DNA from: Streptomyces sp. AW19M42 | GTDB taxonomy: Bacteria; Actinomycetota; Actinomycetes; Streptomycetales; Streptomycetaceae | DNA length: 64,000 nucleotides | Direction of reading: 5' to 3' | NCBI GenBank assembly: GCA_000470535.1 | Contig: CBRG010000077.1 | Coordinates: 1 to 64,000 of the forward strand | In this document: piece by piece, positions 23,143 through 31,280 of the stretch | Layout: each line of letters opens with the position of its first letter | Position numbering within the stretch: the stretch's first letter is position 1 | Position numbers and translations under genes: made by a program | Notes under the pieces: generated by a model | The model's database searches: none | What the model saw: the letters and a program-made list of their open reading frames with translations, nothing else | Told to the model about the DNA's origin: nothing

Positions 23143-25302
23143 CTATCCGGCGAGCGCCAAGACGAGCGGGAGCACTTGGTCGGCGCCGGCTTTGCGCAAG
23201 AGACGTGCGCCCACCGCAAGGGTCCAGCCGGAATCGGTGTAGTCATCGACGAACAGGACCGGGCCCGGAGTGGCGGCCAAGGCGGCGGCGAGTTCGTCGG
23301 GCACGGTGAACGAGTCCGCCAGGGCGCGCAGCCGCTGGGCCGAATTGCTGCGGTGCGCGGTGTGCTCGTCGGCGTGTGGGGTGTAGGCCAGGCTGCCCAG
23401 GAACGGGAGCCGGCCGACCCTTGCCACTCCCTCGGCCAGGGAGCCGACCAGCTGAGGACGTGTGCGGGAGGGCATGGCAACGACGCCGACGGGCCGGGTC
23501 ACCGCGTCAGGAGTACCGCTGGCCCAGCCGCCCGGTGAACGGGCCCAGTCCGCCAGCACCGTCACAACAGCGTTCAACACGTCGTCCGGGACCGGCCCGT
23601 CCGCCGCTTGCGCGGAAAGGAGCGGCCTCAGCCGGTTGCCCCACCCGATGTCCGACAGCCTCCCCAGCGCACGCCCAGTCACCGCCTGCTCACCTGCCGG
23701 GATGCGGCCCTTGAGGTCCATACCGACTGCGGCGAGGCCGGTCGGCCACATCTTGCGGGGCTCGACCTCGACGCCCGGCCGGTCCAGCTCGCCCGTCGCC
23801 GCCGCGAGAGCCGCGGACGAGACGGCGGGATCGAGCCAGGGGCCGGCGCAGTTGTCACAGCGACCGCACGGGACCGCTTTCTCGTCATCGAGCTGCCGTT
23901 GCAGGAATTCCATGCGGCAGCCGGCGGTCGCCACATAGTCCCGCATGGCCTGCTGCTCCGCGGCCCGCTGCTTCGCGACCCAGGCGTACCGCTCCGCGTC
24001 ATACGCCCACGACTGCCCTGTGGCAGTCCAGCCGCCCTTCACGCGCTTGACCGCCCCGTCCACGTCCAGGACCTTCAGCATCGTCTCCAGACGCGAACGC
24101 CGAAGATCGACCAAAGGCTCCAGCGCCGGCAGCGACAACGGACGACCTGCCTGTTCCAGCACATCCAAAGTGCGCCGCACCTGCTCCTCGGGCGGGAAGC
24201 CCACCGAAGCGAAATACGCCCAGATCGCCTCGTCCTCCCGCCCCGGCAGCAGCAAAACATCCGCATGATCCACGCCGCGCCCCGCGCGCCCCACCTGCTG
24301 GTAGTAGGCGATGGGAGACGAAGGGGACCCCAGGTGCACCACGAAGCCGAGGTCGGGCTTGTCGAAGCCCATTCCCAGCGCGGACGTGGCAACCAGGGCC
24401 TTGACCCGGTTCGCCAGCAGATCCTCCTCCGCCTGCAACCGGTCGGCGTTCTCCGTCTTCCCCGTGTAGGAAGCCACCGGATATCCGCGCTGCCGCAGGA
24501 ATGCCGCGACCTCTTCCGCTGCTGCGACCGTCAGCGTGTAAATGATCCCCGAACCCTGCAAATCCCCAAGTCGCTCCCCCAGCCACGCAAGCCGGTGCGC
24601 CGCATTCGGCAGCTCCAGCACCCCCAGGCGAAGACTTTCCCGGTCCAGCGGCCCCCGCAACACCAAGGCGTCCTTGCCGCCGGTGCCCAATTGCTCCGCC
24701 ACATCCGCAGTCACCCGAGCGTTCGCCGTGGCCGTCGTGGCGAGCACGGGCACCCCCGTCGGAAGCTCGGCCAGCATGGTGCGCAGCCGCCGGTAGTCAG
24801 GCCGGAAGTCATGGCCCCAGTCGGAAATGCAGTGCGCCTCATCGACCACCAGAAGTCCGGTCGTCGCCGCGAGCTTCGGCAGCACCTGATCACGAAAGTC
24901 CACGGAATTGAGACGCTCCGGGCTCACGAGGAGAACGTCGGTCTCGCCGCGCTCCACCTCCCCGTAGATCGTCTCCCACTCCTCCGGATTAGCCGAGTTG
25001 ATCGTGCGCGCCTGAATTCCTGCCCGCGCCGCCGCCTCGACCTGGTTACGCATCAACGCCAACAGCGGCGAAATGATCACCGTCGGGCCGGCGCCACGTC
25101 GCCGCAGCAGAGCAGTGGCCACGAAATAGACTGCCGACTTCCCCCACCCGGTGCGCTGCACCACCAGCGCCCGACGACGCTCCTCGACCAGGGCCGCCAC
25201 GGCCTGCCACTGGTCCTCCCGTAGCCGCGCCGACCCCGCAGGGGCACCGACCAGCTCAGCGAGGACGGTGTCGGCTTCAGTGCGCAGTTCCAGGGTGTCC
25301 AT
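23143..25302 (-). CDS. recQ: RecQ-like DEAH helicase fused to a phosphoribosyltransferase-like domain
   Basis: About 719 residues (MDTLELRTEADTVLAELVGA; a GTG at 25344 is an alternative start). The helicase core shows REDQWQAVAALVEERRRAL, Walker A QRTGWGKSAVYF, DEAH box LLVVDEAHCISDWGHDFRPD, motif V/VI VKALVATSALGMGFDKPDLG and YYQQVGRAGRGVDHADVLLL. A RecQ-type zinc-binding segment (CRMEFLQRQ, then CGRCDNCAG) follows. The C-terminal ~150 residues are an extra domain ending PGPVLFVDDYTDSGWTLAVG then ARLLRKAGADQVLPLVLA, with the PRPP-loop-like VDDYTDSG. The gene should unwind DNA in recombination or repair. It is reversed relative to the decayed recQ copy that flanks it on both sides. Confidence 0.9.
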   Translation of the reverse strand: MDTLELRTEADTVLAELVGAPAGSARLREDQWQAVAALVEERRRALVVQRTGWGKSAVYFVATALLRRRGAGPTVIISPLLALMRNQVEAAARAGIQARTINSANPEEWETIYGEVERGETDVLLVSPERLNSVDFRDQVLPKLAATTGLLVVDEAHCISDWGHDFRPDYRRLRTMLAELPTGVPVLATTATANARVTADVAEQLGTGGKDALVLRGPLDRESLRLGVLELPNAAHRLAWLGERLGDLQGSGIIYTLTVAAAEEVAAFLRQRGYPVASYTGKTENADRLQAEEDLLANRVKALVATSALGMGFDKPDLGFVVHLGSPSSPIAYYQQVGRAGRGVDHADVLLLPGREDEAIWAYFASVGFPPEEQVRRTLDVLEQAGRPLSLPALEPLVDLRRSRLETMLKVLDVDGAVKRVKGGWTATGQSWAYDAERYAWVAKQRAAEQQAMRDYVATAGCRMEFLQRQLDDEKAVPCGRCDNCAGPWLDPAVSSAALAAATGELDRPGVEVEPRKMWPTGLAAVGMDLKGRIPAGEQAVTGRALGRLSDIGWGNRLRPLLSAQAADGPVPDDVLNAVVTVLADWARSPGGWASGTPDAVTRPVGVVAMPSRTRPQLVGSLAEGVARVGRLPFLGSLAYTPHADEHTAHRSNSAQRLRALADSFTVPDELAAALAATPGPVLFVDDYTDSGWTLAVGARLLRKAGADQVLPLVLALAG

Positions 25303-25498
25303 ACCCCCATGCAACCCGATAGCGCCGACAATCGACGACTTCACCCTGTGTCACCACTCGCTCATAAGTGGTGCGCAGGTGCACGCCGATCGGGGGTGGA
25401 CGAGACCGATCCTCCCGCCTTGACCACCCCCGAGCAGCACGTTTACACAGGTCAGGGCTCCACATTGGCCCGGAATCTGAATGCCTTCCCAGTGCCGT

Positions 25499-26163
25499 AG
25501 CCCCGAGCGGCTCAACAATTGCGCCTTCCGGGACCAGGTCCTGCCCAGGCTCGCCACCGCGACCGGGCTGCCCGTGGTCGACAAGGCGCACTGCGTCTCC
25601 GACCGGGGCCATGACCTCCGCCCCGACCACCGGCGCCTTCGGACCATGCTCGCCGATCTGCCCTCGGGCGTACCGGTGCTCGTGACCACCGCCACCGCCA
25701 CCGCCACCGCCCGCTTGACGGCGGACGTCGGGGAGCAGTTGGGCACCGGAGCGGGTACGGACGCCCTCGTGCTACGCGGTCCGCTGGACCGCGAGAGCCT
25801 CAGCGTCAGCGTGCTGCAACTTCCCAACGCCGCACATTGGCTGGCCTGGCTCGGTGAGCACCTCAAGGAGCTGCCCGGATCGGGGATCGTCTATTACCAG
25901 CAGGTGGGCCGTGCGGGCCGAGGCGTCGAATCTCGCAGACCAACAGCGTGCACGGTGCAGCGCACACGGTGTCCGGGCGCTGCACGAGACGCTCGTCGTG
26001 GGGTCCTAGGTGGCGGAGGCCCTGGCGCAGGCACACGGCCCCGTGCTTCTTGTGGACGATCTCTCGGACACATGGTGGACGGGGGTGGACGCTCGCCGTG
26101 ACGGCCCGGCTGCTGCGACGGGCCGGCGCTGACGCGGTGTTTCCGCTGGTCCTCGCTGTTCAG
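25499..26163 (+). pseudogene. recQ-like helicase, decayed 3' half
   Basis: The frame beginning SPERLNNCAFRDQVLPRLAT parallels the intact helicase from its middle. It runs through the Walker B region, where DEAH has become DKAH (VVDKAHCVSDRGHDLRPDHR), and LRTMLADLPSGVPVLVTTAT to LPNAAHWLAWLGEHLKELPG. It then jumps from SGIV directly to YYQQVGRAGRGV, deleting about 80 codons. After 26000 the C-terminal domain reappears as GPVLLVDDLSDTWWTG, and an extra G in GGGGG shifts the rest (WTLAVTARLLRRAGADAVFP) to another frame. It is on the same strand as the 5' stub at 19365 and is inactive. Confidence 0.8.
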
Positions 26164-26386
26164 GCGTGGCAGGTGGCGTCAGCCGGGGCCCAATTGGGCA
26201 GGGATATCCGTGTCATTCCAGCTGATTACCATCAGCTGCGCCAATTGCTCGTTGCCGCCTGCCGATACGCCAGGGAGACTTGGACTCGCTCCCCGCACAG
26301 TTCTTTCGCGGCCCGGAAGGGCTGTGCCGCGGCGCGCCCTCACCCGACCCTGCCCGCATCGTGGGCGCGTATGCGAAGGGAGGATC

Positions 26387-27016
26387 GTGACCTTCGGATT
26401 CGCTCCGTCCGCAGCCACTTCTGTGTCGGCAGCCGCCGACTCCGCCAACCGTCTTGCCCGGATACTCGAACCGGCCGAGTGGGCCGCGGCGGGCATACCG
26501 CTGCTGCGCAGCCCGCGCGAGGTCGTCAGCGGCCTGCACGCCAGGCACCGGCCGACTCCGGCGACCGCCGTCGTAGCCGTGCTCGATCACGAGGAACGCC
26601 TGACGGCCAGTGCCTCGTTCGCCCGCCGCTCGGTGACGGCGGACGGCTGGGAATTCCGTAACTCACTGCTGGCGCATCTGCGCCGGGTCATCCCGCACGA
26701 TCTCCGCCGCCGTACCCCCGTCCGTACCGCAGTGCTTCTCTACTGCCGCGAAGGGGACGAGCGCTGGACGGAGGAGGACGGGGCGTGGATGTGGGGGCTG
26801 CGGGATGCCTGCACGCTGCACGGCCTGAGGTGCGGCGCGTACATCACGCTGACCACCGGCGGATGGCAGGTGCTGGGCGAGGGCCGGGGCGGACGTCGCC
26901 CCAGCTCCACCTCGCACCCGGCCGCTCTCGCGGACACCGCGCTGGGCCAGGATCCGGGCCCGTCGCGCACCGGCGGCGGGGCGGCCCAGGCACTGCACCG
27001 CAGCGCGGCCCGTTGA
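26387..27016 (+). CDS. Conserved actinobacterial hypothetical protein
   Basis: 209 residues from a GTG with GAAGGGAGG six bases before. The body MTFGFAPSAATSVSAAADSA, RILEPAEWAAAGIPLLRSPR, LLAHLRRVIPHDLRRRTPVR and LLYCREGDERWTEEDGAWMW is well formed and soluble. The last ~45 residues are low complexity. I do not recognise a functional domain or active-site motif. It follows the decayed recQ in the same orientation and is probably its ancient downstream neighbour. A strong hairpin closes the gene. Confidence 0.7.
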   Translation: MTFGFAPSAATSVSAAADSANRLARILEPAEWAAAGIPLLRSPREVVSGLHARHRPTPATAVVAVLDHEERLTASASFARRSVTADGWEFRNSLLAHLRRVIPHDLRRRTPVRTAVLLYCREGDERWTEEDGAWMWGLRDACTLHGLRCGAYITLTTGGWQVLGEGRGGRRPSSTSHPAALADTALGQDPGPSRTGGGAAQALHRSAAR

Positions 27017-27018
27017 CC

Positions 27019-27066
27019 CTGTTGGTGAACCCGGCCGCCTGCGAGGACGGACGGGTTCACCAACAG
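27019..27066. terminator. Bidirectional terminator hairpin
   Basis: Perfect 15-bp arms CTGTTGGTGAACCCG (27019-27033) and its complement (27052-27066) enclose an 18-base loop between two convergent genes. Confidence 0.75.
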
Positions 27067-27161
27067 ACCGGGGCGCCACGGGCGAGGTCCCCGCAGAACG
27101 GGCTCATCCCAGGCCGGTGCGCCGCCGGGCCCAGTCACCACCGGGCTCGTTCGTGCTGCGG

Positions 27162-27782
27162 TCAGACGCCCGCACCGAGCGCCGCGTTGACCGGCTGCGG
27201 GTCACCGCAGACGATCAGCAGGGCTCCGGCGCTCCGCCGCGCGGTGGCCAGCGCACGGGTGGCGGCGTCATCGACGGCAGAGTTCACCGCGATGATCACC
27301 ACCGGCCGGGGCTTCACCCGGTCCGCGGCTGCGGCTCCAGCGAAGAACACGTCGTCGCCGGCTTCGTGCTGGGCCCAGTAGGCGGCCTCGCCGAAGGACA
27401 GCTCGTGCGTTGCCCACGGGTGTTGCTCGCCCGTGGAGAGCACCAGGATGTCGCCGGGAGCCCGACCGGAGTCGAGCAGCAGGTCCACCGCCTCGTCGGC
27501 GGCGGCGAGCGCGCCGTCGGCCGGGGCGGGGATCAGCTGGAGCTGCGGCGCAGAACGGTTCTCCGGCGCGGCGGCCTGGGGCCGGACGGGGGCAGGGTGC
27601 GGGCGCTGCGCCGGGGGCGCTGGCCTCGCGGGGCCGGGGCCCGGACGACCGGGGCGCGGCATGGCCGCTGTACGCGGACCGGGTACGGGACGAGGGGTCG
27701 ACGCGGTGCGGCCGGTGGCCGGTGTGGCGCGGGGACCCTGGGCGCTCTCGTGAATCTGAGGCTCCTCGGGGATGGGAGGCAT
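27162..27782 (-). CDS. Pro/Ala-rich conserved hypothetical protein
   Basis: 206 residues from the ATG at 27782 (MPPIPEEPQIHESAQGPRAT). Another start at 27836 lies just six bases after the rnhB stop and would add 18 residues. The N-terminal ~90 residues are Pro/Arg/Ala-rich and disordered. The C-terminal ~115 residues form a compact alpha/beta domain: ADEAVDLLLDSGRAPGDILV, LSTGEQHPWATHELSFGEAA, KPRPVVIIAVNSAVDDAATR and GALLIVCGDPQPVNAALG. This resembles a domain found at the ends of some superfamily-1 helicases, but the ATPase core is absent. It is likely co-transcribed with rnhB. The function is unknown. Confidence 0.65.
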   Translation of the reverse strand: MPPIPEEPQIHESAQGPRATPATGRTASTPRPVPGPRTAAMPRPGRPGPGPARPAPPAQRPHPAPVRPQAAAPENRSAPQLQLIPAPADGALAAADEAVDLLLDSGRAPGDILVLSTGEQHPWATHELSFGEAAYWAQHEAGDDVFFAGAAAADRVKPRPVVIIAVNSAVDDAATRALATARRSAGALLIVCGDPQPVNAALGAGV

Positions 27783-27842
27783 GGGTGGTTGTCTATCAAA
27801 CGCTGACGCACACGGCATCAGCGGGTGGGTACGCATGTGCGA

Positions 27843-28553
27843 TCAGAAGTCGAAGCCGAGCTGGCCCCCGCTTTCCAGTGCGGCCGCCTCGGCAGAGAAG
27901 CGGACCTTCTTGAGGTGCTGCCACCTGGGCAGCGCGTCGAGGTAGGACCACGAAAGGCGGTGGTGGGCCGTCGGGCCCCGCTCCTCCAGTGTGGCCCTGT
28001 GCACGGGGGACGGATAACCGGCGTTGGCGCCGAACGCGAAGTCCTCGTACTCACCGGATTCCGCGCCGAGTTCGGCCATCGCCGTGTCCCTGCGGACCTT
28101 CGCGATCACCGAGGCCGCCGCAACCGCCACACAGGACTGGTCGCCCTTGATGACGGTACGGACCTGCCAGGGCGAGCCCAGGTAGTCGTGCTTGCCGTCG
28201 AGGATCACCGCGTCCGGGCGTACCGGCAGCGCCTCCAGGGCGCGGACGGCCGCGAGCCGCAGAGCGGCGGTCATCCCGAGTTCGTCGATCTCCTGCGGTG
28301 AGGCGTCACCGAGTCCGAACGCGGTGACCCATCGCTCCAGCAGCGGCGCGAGCTCCGCGCGGCGCTTGGGGCTGATCAGCTTGGAGTCGGTGAGTCCGGC
28401 GGGCGGCCTGCGGAGACCGGTCACGGCGGCACACACGGTGACCGGACCCGCCCACGCTCCGCGCCCGACCTCGTCGACACCGGCGACGGTTCTGGCACCG
28501 GTGGTGGCGCGCAGCGAGCGCTCGACGGTGTGCGTGGGTGGTTCGTACGGCAT
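27843..28553 (-). CDS. rnhB: Ribonuclease HII
   Basis: 236 residues. The RNase HII signatures are all visible: [20 protein letters not shown] with the first Asp-Glu pair, [29 protein letters not shown] with the third acidic residue and [20 protein letters not shown] before the fourth. It removes ribonucleotides and RNA primers from DNA in the cytoplasm using divalent metal. The C-terminal tail ([20 protein letters not shown]) extends past the core. The next gene on the same strand starts within a few bases of the stop or 60 bases downstream, so an operon is likely. Confidence 0.95.
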   Translation of the reverse strand: MPYEPPTHTVERSLRATTGARTVAGVDEVGRGAWAGPVTVCAAVTGLRRPPAGLTDSKLISPKRRAELAPLLERWVTAFGLGDASPQEIDELGMTAALRLAAVRALEALPVRPDAVILDGKHDYLGSPWQVRTVIKGDQSCVAVAAASVIAKVRRDTAMAELGAESGEYEDFAFGANAGYPSPVHRATLEERGPTAHHRLSWSYLDALPRWQHLKKVRFSAEAAALESGGQLGFDF

Positions 28554-28693
28554 GGCGCCAGCAAGCGTACGCCGATGCGGCGGCCGGGAACACCCCGGGG
28601 CGCATGCCGGCAGCCGCCGTCCGGCGCCACGTAGCCCGACCGGTCACGACACCGTCGCCGGGAGGGGCGAGGAACCGCGTCCGGCGAGGGCCG

Positions 28694-29320
28694 TCAGCGG
28701 GCGCCGGAGCGGAAGAACGGCATCGCGACCTGATCGATCAGCTCAGCGATGTCGCCGTCACTCCATTCGCTGCCGCACACCTTGCTGCGATACATCATCA
28801 TCGCGGGGATCACGTCGAAGGCCAGCCCGCGCAACGCGTCGGGGCGAACCTCTCCCCGGTCGACGCCACGGCTCACCACTTCCCGGATGAGGTCGGTCGA
28901 CGGCGCGATCACGCTCTGGAGGATCACCGACTGGAACCGTTCGGCCGTACTCGCGTCACATTCGTGAAGGACCGAGCGCAGTGCGGTGCCGGACTTGGAG
29001 AGCATGCCGTCCCGCAGCGTCCGGCACAGCTGATAGAGGTCGTCACGGATGTTGCCGGAGTCGGGCGCGTCCCCCATCTGCGGCAGCGCGCGGCGCAACG
29101 CATCGGCGACCAGATCCTCCTTGGAGGGCCATCGCCGATAGATCGCCGCCTTCCCGGTCTGGGCACCCGCGGCGACGCCCTCCATCGTGAGCCCGTTCCA
29201 GCCGACCGTGCTCAGCCGCTCCAGCACGGCTTCGAGGATCGCACGCTCCAGCACGGAGCCCCGGCGGCGAAGGGACACCACCGGCGGCCGGGCGGCGGCT
29301 GCCGATCGCGAAGAATCCAT
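28694..29320 (-). CDS. TetR-family repressor of the divergent MFS pump
   Basis: 208 residues from the ATG at 29320, with GGAGAG seven bases before it. The HTH is ERAILEAVLERLSTVGWNGL, MEGVAAGAQTGKAAIYRRWP and SKEDLVADALRRALPQ. The C-terminal ligand domain is helical (LYQLCRTLRDGMLSKSG, VVSRGVDRGEVRPDALRGLA, AELIDQVAMPFFRSGAR) and of the TetR_C type. It is divergent from an EmrB/QacA-type exporter across a region with two matching AGTGAACG palindromes, the classic layout of a drug- or metabolite-responsive repressor controlling its pump and itself. Confidence 0.93.
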   Translation of the reverse strand: MDSSRSAAAARPPVVSLRRRGSVLERAILEAVLERLSTVGWNGLTMEGVAAGAQTGKAAIYRRWPSKEDLVADALRRALPQMGDAPDSGNIRDDLYQLCRTLRDGMLSKSGTALRSVLHECDASTAERFQSVILQSVIAPSTDLIREVVSRGVDRGEVRPDALRGLAFDVIPAMMMYRSKVCGSEWSDGDIAELIDQVAMPFFRSGAR

Positions 29321-29463
29321 GAGCTTCTCTCCATCGAAACGGGTTCGCCGCACCCCCGCCGGCCGGGCAGGCTCAGCGGAACGGGGCGGCACAGGGGGCC
29401 GGACGGGACCGAGCAGTCTCCGGCCGGACGGCAGTACCGGACATGACCGGGTAGCAGCGGATT

Positions 29464-29532
29464 CAGTGAACGCTTGCGTTCACTGAAGGGGATTCACTAC
29501 CGTTACCGGAACAGTGAACGGGTCCGTTCACT
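29464..29532. promoter_or_regulatory. Twin TetR operators between regulator and exporter
   Basis: Two palindromes share the core AGTGAACG-N4-CGTTCACT: one at 29464-29485 (CAGTGAACGC and GCGTTCACTG around TT) and one at 29513-29532 (AGTGAACGG and CCGTTCACT around GT). Their centres lie 48 bases apart. TTGCGT (29475-29480) and TACCGT (29498-29503), 17 bases apart, could form the exporter promoter inside the operator zone. Confidence 0.8.
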
Positions 29533-29555
29533 AATTCACTTGTGGGGGATCCATA

Positions 29556-31109
29556 GTGACAACCTCTCAGTTAGAAGCACGGGACGCACCGAGCCCGGCA
29601 CGCCGACAGGGCCGCCCTGGCATCGCCCTGACCGTCATCGCCGCCTGTCAGTTGATGGTTGTGCTCGACGCCACGATCGTCAACATCGCACTCCCGCACA
29701 TCCAGAACGCCCTGAGCTTCTCGACCACCGACCTTTCCTGGGTTCTCAGCGCCTACACACTCACCTTCGGCGGACTGCTGCTGCTCGGCGGCCGCGCCGG
29801 GGACATCCTCGGCCGGCGCCGGGTCTTCATGGCCGGAATCCTGATCTTCACCCTGGCCTCACTGCTAGGCGGATTCGCCCAGGAGCCCTGGCAGTTGCTC
29901 GCGGCCCGCGCGCTCCAGGGCGTCGGCGGCGCGATTGCCTCACCGACCTCACTCGCCCTCATCACGACCACCTTCCCGGAGGGTCCGGAGCGCAACCGCG
30001 CCTTCGGTGTCTTCGCCGCCGTCTCGGCGGGTGGCGGCGCGGTCGGCCTGCTGGCGGGCGGAATGCTCACCGAGTGGCTGGACTGGCGCTGGGTCTTCTT
30101 CGTCAACGTGCCGATCGGCGTTCTGATCGCCGTACTCGCTCCGCTGTACATCAACGAGTCGCAGAGGCATCCGGGCCGCTTCGACATATCCGGAGCCCTG
30201 ACCTCGACCCTCGGCATGGCCTCGCTCGTGTACGGGTTCATCCGCGCGTCGGAGGAGGGCTGGAGCGACTCCCTCACGCTGAGTTCGTTCGGCGCCGCTG
30301 TCGTGCTGCTCGCCGCGTTCGTCCTCATCGAGATGCGCGCCAGGGAGCCGATCACCCCGCTGCGGATGTTCGCCGACCGCAACCGCTCCGGAACGTACGT
30401 CATCATGCTCAGCCTGTCCGCGGCCATGCTCGGCATGTTCTTCTTCATCGTGTTGTTCGTGCAGAACGTACTGGCCTACACACCGATCGAATCGGGTCTG
30501 GCGTTCCTGCCCGTGGCCGTCGCGATCGCCGCCGGGGCCGGGCTCTCGCAGCGGTTGCTCCCGGTCCTCGGACCGAAACCCTTCATGGTCACCGGCTCGG
30601 CACTCACCGGTGTGGGTCTCGGCTGGCTCACGTTCATATCCTCCGACAGCGGCTATCTGTCCGGGGTGCTGGGACCAATGCTGCTCTTCGGCGTCGGCAT
30701 GGGGCTGAACTTCGTGACGCTGACCCTCACCGCGGTCTCCGGCGTCGCCCAGCACGAAGCGGGGGCGGCGTCCAGTCTGCTCAACGCGAGCCAGCAGGTG
30801 GGCGGTTCGCTGGGGCTGTCGATCCTGGTCACCGTCTTCGGCACGGCAAGCCGCAACGAGGCGGAGAAGCAGGTGCCGCAGTTCATGGCGAAGGCTTCGC
30901 CGGAACAGAAGGCGGAGTTCGCCAGGACTCATGAGCTGCCGGGGAGCTGGGGGCACCAGGTGCTCGCCCAGGGCATCTCCACCGCGTTCATCGCGGCGGT
31001 GGCCATGGCAGCCCTCGCCCTGCTCACCGCGGCTCTGGTGATCCGGGTGCGCAAGAGCGATCTGGACGCGCTGAGCGGCAAGGCGTCGGCGGGGGGAACG
31101 GCCGTGTAA
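29556..31109 (+). CDS. MFS drug exporter, EmrB/QacA (DHA2, 14-helix) type
   Basis: 517 residues from GTG with GGGGGAT upstream. Motif C-like and motif D1 elements are clear: TVIAACQLMVVLDATIVNIA, LSWVLSAYTLTFGGLLLLGG, RAGDILGRRRVFMAG (motif A) and LLAARALQGVGGAIASPTSL. About 14 membrane helices can be traced to a C-terminal charged tail. The Asp in VLDATIVNIALP is the membrane-embedded acidic residue typical of DHA2 multidrug/H+ antiporters. Export of a xenobiotic or endogenous product by proton antiport is expected, induced when the divergent TetR protein releases its operators. Confidence 0.93.
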   Translation: MTTSQLEARDAPSPARRQGRPGIALTVIAACQLMVVLDATIVNIALPHIQNALSFSTTDLSWVLSAYTLTFGGLLLLGGRAGDILGRRRVFMAGILIFTLASLLGGFAQEPWQLLAARALQGVGGAIASPTSLALITTTFPEGPERNRAFGVFAAVSAGGGAVGLLAGGMLTEWLDWRWVFFVNVPIGVLIAVLAPLYINESQRHPGRFDISGALTSTLGMASLVYGFIRASEEGWSDSLTLSSFGAAVVLLAAFVLIEMRAREPITPLRMFADRNRSGTYVIMLSLSAAMLGMFFFIVLFVQNVLAYTPIESGLAFLPVAVAIAAGAGLSQRLLPVLGPKPFMVTGSALTGVGLGWLTFISSDSGYLSGVLGPMLLFGVGMGLNFVTLTLTAVSGVAQHEAGAASSLLNASQQVGGSLGLSILVTVFGTASRNEAEKQVPQFMAKASPEQKAEFARTHELPGSWGHQVLAQGISTAFIAAVAMAALALLTAALVIRVRKSDLDALSGKASAGGTAV

Positions 31110-31120
31110 CGCCCAGCCAC

Positions 31121-31196
31121 CGTACGGACGGATGCCGTCCCGTACACCTCCGTCGCCGTACGGACGGATGCGTCACGCACACGTCCGTACGGACGA
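31121..31196. repeat. Short direct repeats and palindrome after the MFS gene
   Basis: CGTACGGACGGATGC occurs at 31121-31135 and again at 31157-31171, and the palindrome CGTCCGTACGGACG lies at about 31183-31196. The 171-base convergent gap otherwise holds no gene; these repeats may act in termination. Confidence 0.5.
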
Positions 31197-31280
31197 GGCC
31201 GGTCCGGCTCCGGCCGGTCGGACAGGCCCGACCGGATCAGCAGAGACGCACGGGGCCTACGGGTGTACGGGCCCCGTGGG

